64,000 nucleotides of DNA from CAVZZV01 sp963779845. Lineage in GTDB: Bacteria > Bacteroidota > Bacteroidia > Bacteroidales > GCA-2748055. Both the position numbers and the translations under genes were made by a program. Location: the NCBI GenBank assembly GCA_963779845.1, contig CAVZZV010000006.1, positions 1 to 64,000 of the forward strand, given 5' to 3'. This document shows, piece after piece, positions 63,194 through 64,000 of this stretch. Each line of letters begins with the position of its first letter. Position 1 is the stretch's first letter. Under the pieces are notes generated by a model. It was not told the DNA's origin and searched no databases. It saw nothing but the letters and a program-made list of their open reading frames with translations.

Positions 63194-64000
63194 ATGCATA
63201 ATCAAGTTTGGAACAGTTGCTTAAAGGTCATAAAAGACAATGTACCTTCTATTAGTTTTCGAACCTGGTTTGAACCCATAATACCCTTAAAACTTGAAGC
63301 TAAGATTCTTACGATTCAGGTACCCAGCCCTTTCTTCTACGAATACCTGGAGGAACAATATATCGATATCCTGCGAAAGGTATTGAGAAAAGAACTTGGA
63401 GACGATGCCAAACTGGAATACAGCGTGGTGATGCAAAATAATACCTTCTCCAATAATAAACCCTATACGGTCAAATTCCCTGCAAGCACCAGCAAGGAAC
63501 TTAAAAATAAACCCGTTTCAGTTCCCATCGATCCTGAAGAGATCACTATCAGGAACCCTTTTATTATTCCAGGGATTAAAAAGCTCAATATTGATCCCCG
63601 CTTAAACCCCTCCTACTCCTTTAATAATTTTATCGAAGGGGAATGTAACCGTTTGGCGCGATCAGCAGGGTTTGCAGTTTCAAATAACCCGGGAGGAACC
63701 GCTTTTAATCCGTTATTGATTTACGGAGATTCGGGACTTGGAAAAACGCATCTGGGGCAGGCGATTGGAATTGATATTAAGGAGAAACATCCTGAGAAAA
63801 CGGTTTTGTATGTTAATGCCAATAAATTCCAGACACAATTTGTAGATTCAATCAGAAATAATAACAAAAATGATTTTCTCCATTTTTATCAGATGATCGA
63901 CGTGCTTATTATTGATGATGTTCATGAATTTGCAGGAAAAGAGAAGACCCAGGATACTTTTTTCCATATTTTCAATCATCTTCATCAATCGGGCAAGCAA
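63194..64000 (+). CDS. dnaA: Chromosomal replication initiator DnaA (5' part, runs off the window)
   Basis: The first 269 codons of dnaA. It starts MHNQVWNSCLKVIKDNVPSISFRTWFEPI, the DnaB-contacting domain I. A linker follows, then the AAA+ domain: LNPSYSFNNFIEGECNRLARSAG, Walker A GDSGLGKT (about residues 178-185), and Walker B VLIIDDVHEF. No stop codon appears before base 64000, so the rest, including the C-terminal DNA-binding domain, is outside. DnaA opens the origin and recruits the replisome. Confidence 0.97.
   Translation, partial: MHNQVWNSCLKVIKDNVPSISFRTWFEPIIPLKLEAKILTIQVPSPFFYEYLEEQYIDILRKVLRKELGDDAKLEYSVVMQNNTFSNNKPYTVKFPASTSKELKNKPVSVPIDPEEITIRNPFIIPGIKKLNIDPRLNPSYSFNNFIEGECNRLARSAGFAVSNNPGGTAFNPLLIYGDSGLGKTHLGQAIGIDIKEKHPEKTVLYVNANKFQTQFVDSIRNNNKNDFLHFYQMIDVLIIDDVHEFAGKEKTQDTFFHIFNHLHQSGKQ

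Noticed and set aside
1..64000. CRISPR array, prophage, insertion sequence or known defence system
   Set aside because: No regularly spaced repeats, phage structural genes, DDE transposases or defence-type nucleases were recognised. The only mobile-type elements are the REP transposase and the cassette remnant.

Overview
The window comes from a Bacteroidota chromosome, most likely of the Bacteroidales/Marinilabiliales type. The evidence is the protein families (fused-chain 2-oxoacid dehydrogenase E1, DUF2027-Smr, putative LptD, MlaD-AmiC next to dnaA), several TTTG...TAnnTTTG promoters, mostly non-Shine-Dalgarno starts, and an AT-leaning composition. No rRNA or complete tRNA gene, CRISPR array, prophage or insertion sequence was seen. 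The only mobile-type genes are one REP-associated transposase and an integron-cassette remnant at the left edge.

Layout. 1-0.77 kb: an attC-like site, a decayed cassette gene and a second attC half-site. 0.97-2.4 kb: a DUF134 regulator with two NifX-like proteins. 2.5-12.3 kb: mixed housekeeping genes (a fused E1, carbonic anhydrase, DUF4256, a VOC protein, a methyltransferase, two L,D-transpeptidases, a wrecked endonuclease/exonuclease/phosphatase gene, and a DUF748/AsmA-like protein). 12.6-18.1 kb: a tripartite RND efflux operon. 18.3-23.1 kb: a lysine-2,3-aminomutase-like radical SAM enzyme, two D-Ala-D-Ala-ligase-like ATP-grasp enzymes and a GNAT acetyltransferase, interrupted by the REP transposase. 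This set looks like an uncharacterised small-molecule pathway. 23.3-37.8 kb: a carbohydrate or polyol catabolic locus. A sugar kinase and GntR regulator stand divergent to E2, fused E1, two HAD phosphatases, an aldo/keto reductase, a PHP protein, an aldolase-SDR fusion and a sorbose-1-phosphate-reductase-like dehydrogenase. 38-45.9 kb: trpB2 and gltBD, the latter behind a promoter, short leader ORF and terminator that look like an attenuator. 46-54.3 kb: DUF2027-Smr, queA, threonine aldolase, DUF2179, a response regulator, ferritin, icd and dnaX. 54.5-62.8 kb: a GNAT-deacetylase fusion, rpsF-rpsR-rplI, RidA, LptD, amidase and MlaD. 63.2 kb to the end: the 5' part of dnaA, with an AT-rich candidate origin region upstream.

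Four conserved genes (the RND pump, the KamA-like gene, the second ATP-grasp gene and gltB) are each broken by a single-base indel. dnaX changes frame at a run of 11 A. The four single-base breaks may be consensus errors. The dnaX site is also a plausible natural slippage site. The leading candidates for undescribed biology are the aminomutase/ATP-grasp/GNAT cluster, the GntR-controlled 2-oxoacid-dehydrogenase/aldolase operon, the gltBD leader, the GNAT-deacetylase fusion and the REP transposase that carries a perfect palindrome inside its own reading frame.
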